Shown here: positions 60,973 through 64,000 of the stretch, in pieces | Layout: the number at the start of each line of letters is the position of its first letter | Numbering within the stretch: position 1 is the stretch's first letter | Source of the DNA: Microbulbifer elongatus | Lineage (GTDB): Bacteria > Pseudomonadota > Gammaproteobacteria > Pseudomonadales > Cellvibrionaceae | Assembly: GCF_020524885.1 (NCBI RefSeq) | Contig: NZ_JAIVKJ010000001.1 | Span: 1,550,001-1,614,000 of the forward strand | Length of the DNA: 64,000 bases | Direction of reading: 5' to 3' | Notes under the pieces: generated by a model | Seen by the model: the letters and a program-made list of their open reading frames with translations, nothing else | What the model was told of the DNA's origin: nothing | Databases searched by the model: none | Translations under genes and position numbers: made by a program

Positions 60973-61293
60973 ATGCTCAAGACAACCACGCACACTGTAG
61001 AAGGCCGGCCGATTCAGGAGTACCTCGGCGTCGTGGTCGGAGAGGCCATTCTTGGTGCCAACATTTTCAAGGACTTGTTTGGTTCCATTACCGATATTAT
61101 TGGTGGTCGTTCCGGCTCCTACGAGCGAGAGATGGGCAGGGCGCGTAAAATTGCGTTTGCCGAAATCGAGGCGCAGACCCGCGCGCTGGGTGGCAATGCC
61201 ATTGTCGGTATTGATCTCGATTACGAAGTAGTCGGAGAAAAAGGAGGCATGATGATGGTCAGTGTCAGCGGTACAGCAGTAAAGCTTCGCTGA
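60973..61293 (+). CDS. ybjQ: YbjQ / UPF0145 family protein
   Basis: A 106-residue protein with family features: [17 protein letters not shown], the [19 protein letters not shown] segment and [16 protein letters not shown]. The family is an unresolved, possibly metal-binding, small protein group of unknown function. AAAGGAGG precedes the ATG. It is followed after 18 bp by fdhD. Confidence 0.88.
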   Translation: MLKTTTHTVEGRPIQEYLGVVVGEAILGANIFKDLFGSITDIIGGRSGSYEREMGRARKIAFAEIEAQTRALGGNAIVGIDLDYEVVGEKGGMMMVSVSGTAVKLR

Positions 61294-61311
61294 AATAACG
61301 GAACTGCCGAA

Positions 61312-62193
61312 TTGCCCGATAATTACTCGAAGACTGAAAGAGACACGGGCTCCTCCGAGGGTCTTTTCGTCGTGCTCGACGTCAATGGAAGCGAGGCCGA
61401 AGGCGTTACCCGAACAGCAGTCGGCCGGCAGGCTCTGGCGCAAGAGGTCGCTGTGGCATTTTGCTACAACGGCATCAGTCATGCGGTGATGATGGCGAGT
61501 CCTCTAGACCTGGAAGACTTTGCCTACGGCTTCAGCCTGACCTCCGGAGTGATTAAGCGCGGTGACCAGATCGTGGATCTGGATGTCGAGATTGCCAATG
61601 ACAGCGCGCTACTGCATATCAGCCTCAATCAGCGGACCTTGAATCAACTCAGATTGTCGCGAAGAACGTTGGCCGGCACTAGCGGTTGTGGCCTTTGCGG
61701 CGCCGAAGCGCTTTCACAGGTGCTGGTCTCCCCTGAGCCGGAATTTCCCCCGCAATTTGCCGAGTTACCCCCTCTGGAACATCTAGCCGGATTGCGACAG
61801 CGCTTCCAGCTCGCCCAGCAGTATCGCGAAGCCAGTGGTGCAATGCACGCTGCTATTTTTGTAAGTGAAGAGGGCCAGACACGATGTTGTCGCGAGGACA
61901 TCGGTCGCCACAATGCCCTGGATAAATTAATCGGAGCCTGTGTACGTGAGGGGCTTGATCTCAGTGCTGGCTTCGTGGCAATCACCAGTCGCTGTAGTCT
62001 TGAATTGATCCAGAAATCCTCGCGTGCCGGAATCGGCACCCTAGTCAGTCTTGCGTCCCCATCAGATATTGCCGTGCGCTGGGCACGTCAGTATCGGCTG
62101 AATTTGCTGCATCAACCGGCCCGGGGGCCAGCACGGTTATACAGCGGCGCTGCCTTCGCGCATTTAACGTCCCAAAATCTTACTGCTGGGTGA
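61312..62193 (+). CDS. fdhD: Formate dehydrogenase accessory sulfurtransferase FdhD
   Basis: FdhD delivers sulfur to the molybdenum cofactor so that formate dehydrogenases become active. The CGLCG motif (Cys126, Cys129) in SGCGLCGAE is the sulfur-transfer pair. The late RHNALDKLIGACVREG and SRCSLELIQKSSRAGIGTLVSLASPSDIAV segments match. The start is a TTG at 61312 with no obvious strong ribosome binding site. The gene ends three bases before the molybdoenzyme gene, which it presumably serves. Confidence 0.95.
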   Translation: MPDNYSKTERDTGSSEGLFVVLDVNGSEAEGVTRTAVGRQALAQEVAVAFCYNGISHAVMMASPLDLEDFAYGFSLTSGVIKRGDQIVDLDVEIANDSALLHISLNQRTLNQLRLSRRTLAGTSGCGLCGAEALSQVLVSPEPEFPPQFAELPPLEHLAGLRQRFQLAQQYREASGAMHAAIFVSEEGQTRCCREDIGRHNALDKLIGACVREGLDLSAGFVAITSRCSLELIQKSSRAGIGTLVSLASPSDIAVRWARQYRLNLLHQPARGPARLYSGAAFAHLTSQNLTAG

Positions 62194-62196
62194 TCC

Positions 62197-64000
62197 ATGA
62201 AAACGCCAGTCGACCGATTTCGCTTTCGACCTTACCAGCGCCCCGCTGCGGGATGGGGGGCACTGCGCAGTGTTGCGCATGCCTGGCTGGATAGCCGCCA
62301 GCCGTTCAAGAATCTGCGCGCCATGCTACAGACCAATCAGAATGGCGGGTTTGACTGCCCCGGTTGTGCCTGGGGCGAAGCGCCAAAAGAAGGGCGTATC
62401 CGCTTCTGTGAGAATGGTGCCAAAGCAGTGAACTGGGAGGCATCCGGGCGCGGCGTCGACCGAGACTTCTTCGCCCGCCACAGCCTGGAAGACCTTTTGG
62501 CGCAGGAGGATTACTGGCTTGAGTACCAGGGGCGCCTGACCGAGCCGATGTATTTCGATGGGGTTCAGTCACATTATCAGCCCATTAGCTGGGACGAGGC
62601 TTACGCCTTGATCGCCCATGAACTGAAGGCGCTGAAATCACCAGATCAGGCCGCTTTCTATACCTCTGGCCGTGCCAGCAATGAGGCGGCATTTCTCTAT
62701 CAGCTCTTCGCTCGCGCTTTCGGTACCAACAACCTGCCGGACTGCTCAAACATGTGCCACGAGGCCAGTGGCGTAGCACTCAAGGAAAGTATTGGCACCG
62801 GTAAAGGTACGGTCACCTATGAGGATTTTGAGAAGGCCGAAGCGATTTTTGTTATTGGCCAGAATCCGGGGACCAATCACCCAAGAATGCTGGAGCCGCT
62901 GAGCGAAGCGGTAGCGCGGGGTGCGCAGGTGGTGGTGCTGAATCCCCTGCGTGAGCGCGGGCTCGAGCGATTCCAGGCGCCGCAGGATCCTGTACAGATG
63001 CTGACCGGCGGTGAAACACCACTGAATACTGCCTATCTGAGGCCGGCTCTCGGTGGCGATATGGCGGCGATCCGCGGCATCGCCAAATTCCTTTTTGAAT
63101 GGGAGGAGGGCGCCGAGCAGGGCAACGCTGACAATGGTCTCCTGGATCTGGCATTTATCCGCGAACACTGCACGGGATTTGACGAATACAAGGCGCAGGT
63201 CGCGGCAACGGGTTGGGATGAGATACAGGCCTTCAGTGGTCTTGATAAAGATGAGTTGGAGCGGGCGGCGCATATCTACTGTCGCAGCAACGCCACTATC
63301 ATCTGCTGGGCCATGGGTATTACCCAACACCGTCATTCTGTCGCCACCATTCAGGAAATTACCAATCTGCAACTGATGCGAGGGCAGATTGGCCTACCAG
63401 GTGCCGGCCTGTGCCCGGTACGTGGTCACAGCAATGTGCAGGGCGACCGCACCATGGGTATCGATGACAGCCCACCGGCGTGGTTGCTAGACGCTCTGGA
63501 AGCTCGCTTTGGCATCCCGGTGCCACGGCAAGACGGCTACAACGTGGTGAAGACGATCGAGGCCATGCACGCTGGCAAGGTCAAAGTTTTTATTGGCCTG
63601 GGCGGCAACTTTGCGCGGGCAACCCCGGATAGCGACCACACCCATAAAGCCATACGTCACTGCGACCTAACGGTGCAGATCAGCACCAAACTCAATCGCA
63701 GTCACCTGGTCACGGGTAAGAAAGCGCTGATCCTGCCGTGTCTGGGCCGCTCCGATATCGACTTGCAACATACCGGTCCGCAGGCGGTCACGGTGGAAGA
63801 CTCGTTTAGTATGGTGCACGCATCCTTCGGGCAGTTGCAGCCGCTATCAAAAGACATGCGCTCGGAGCCTGCCATTATCTGTGGCATTGCCCAGGCGACA
63901 CTTGGTAGCCACCCGGTACCCTGGAGTGAGCTCACCGAGGATTACCGAAGGATTCGCACCCTGATCGAAGATGTGATTCCTGGATTCGAAAATTTCGAGG
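62197..64000 (+). CDS. FdhF/YdeP family molybdopterin oxidoreductase, 3' end outside window
   Basis: The 601 codons in the window read without a stop, so the C-terminus is missing. N-terminal Cys54 and Cys57 (DCPGC) and Cys71 probably help bind an iron-sulfur centre; I see no fourth Cys in standard formate dehydrogenase spacing. The Mo-ligand region is probably Cys187 in CSNMCHEASG, since no selenocysteine-type TGA is used there. NPGTNHPRMLE and GHSNVQGDRTMG are typical of the YdeP family, associated with acid resistance or formate metabolism. FdhD directly upstream supports a formate dehydrogenase-like enzyme. Confidence 0.9.
   Translation, partial: MKTPVDRFRFRPYQRPAAGWGALRSVAHAWLDSRQPFKNLRAMLQTNQNGGFDCPGCAWGEAPKEGRIRFCENGAKAVNWEASGRGVDRDFFARHSLEDLLAQEDYWLEYQGRLTEPMYFDGVQSHYQPISWDEAYALIAHELKALKSPDQAAFYTSGRASNEAAFLYQLFARAFGTNNLPDCSNMCHEASGVALKESIGTGKGTVTYEDFEKAEAIFVIGQNPGTNHPRMLEPLSEAVARGAQVVVLNPLRERGLERFQAPQDPVQMLTGGETPLNTAYLRPALGGDMAAIRGIAKFLFEWEEGAEQGNADNGLLDLAFIREHCTGFDEYKAQVAATGWDEIQAFSGLDKDELERAAHIYCRSNATIICWAMGITQHRHSVATIQEITNLQLMRGQIGLPGAGLCPVRGHSNVQGDRTMGIDDSPPAWLLDALEARFGIPVPRQDGYNVVKTIEAMHAGKVKVFIGLGGNFARATPDSDHTHKAIRHCDLTVQISTKLNRSHLVTGKKALILPCLGRSDIDLQHTGPQAVTVEDSFSMVHASFGQLQPLSKDMRSEPAIICGIAQATLGSHPVPWSELTEDYRRIRTLIEDVIPGFENFE

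Overview
The window is chromosomal DNA of a gammaproteobacterium with roughly 55-60% GC. Gene families and gene order fit a marine member of the Cellvibrionales, Microbulbifer-like; this placement is inference from synteny. Several blocks match the order known from Pseudomonas: rne / rluC / HAD phosphatase, then maf / yceD / rpmF / plsX / fabD / fabG / acpP / fabF / pabC / mltG / tmk / holB / pilZ / tatD, and cysB / small CxxC protein / pabB / ppsR / ppsA. I see no transposase, integrase, phage gene, rRNA operon or CRISPR array.

Layout. 1-2430: a minus-strand pair, a FUSC-family protein cut by the window edge and a cation:proton antiporter. 2714-2978: tRNA-Ser(UGA) with a degenerate second copy of its 3' tail and terminator. 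3103-6237: RNase E, with a 776-bp gap to the divergent rluC. 7014-9636: rluC, a HAD phosphatase and an alpha-carbonic anhydrase lipoprotein. 9666-21340: the lipid, cell-wall and replication cluster from maf to tatD. 21373-26072: dimeric dUTPase, malate dehydrogenase, asparaginyl-tRNA synthetase, a DUF2244 protein and a peroxiredoxin. 26540-30751: an HTH-only AraC-type protein, a 145-bp palindromic repeat, an isolated yajC, a D-cysteine desulfhydrase-like enzyme and a sodium:amino-acid symporter with an extra soluble segment.

30820-38010: gamma-glutamylputrescine synthetase and oxidase genes are divergent, followed by a TonB-dependent receptor, a TetR regulator and a 5'-nucleotidase. A 19-nt element recurs exactly, in opposite orientation, in the puuA/puuB intergenic region and in front of the receptor gene. 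38259-44727: cysB, a CxxC protein, pabB, and the divergent ppsR/ppsA pair. 45206-47495: L,D-transpeptidase, rraA (inhibitor of RNase E) and an EamA transporter.

47612-60856 is a two-carbon metabolism block: FadE-type acyl-CoA dehydrogenase, a long acetyl-CoA hydrolase/transferase-like protein, ackA-pta, isocitrate lyase, a LysR regulator and malate synthase G. Together these make acetyl-CoA from fatty acids, interconvert it with acetate, and feed it into the glyoxylate shunt; malate dehydrogenase and PEP synthase elsewhere in the window extend the route to gluconeogenesis. The window ends with a UPF0145 protein, fdhD and an FdhF/YdeP-type molybdoenzyme cut by the edge.

Most of the window is ordinary core genome. 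The observations most worth following are non-coding: the shared puu/receptor element, the tRNA-tail repeat, and the palindromic repeat before yajC. No clearly new multi-gene system is visible.
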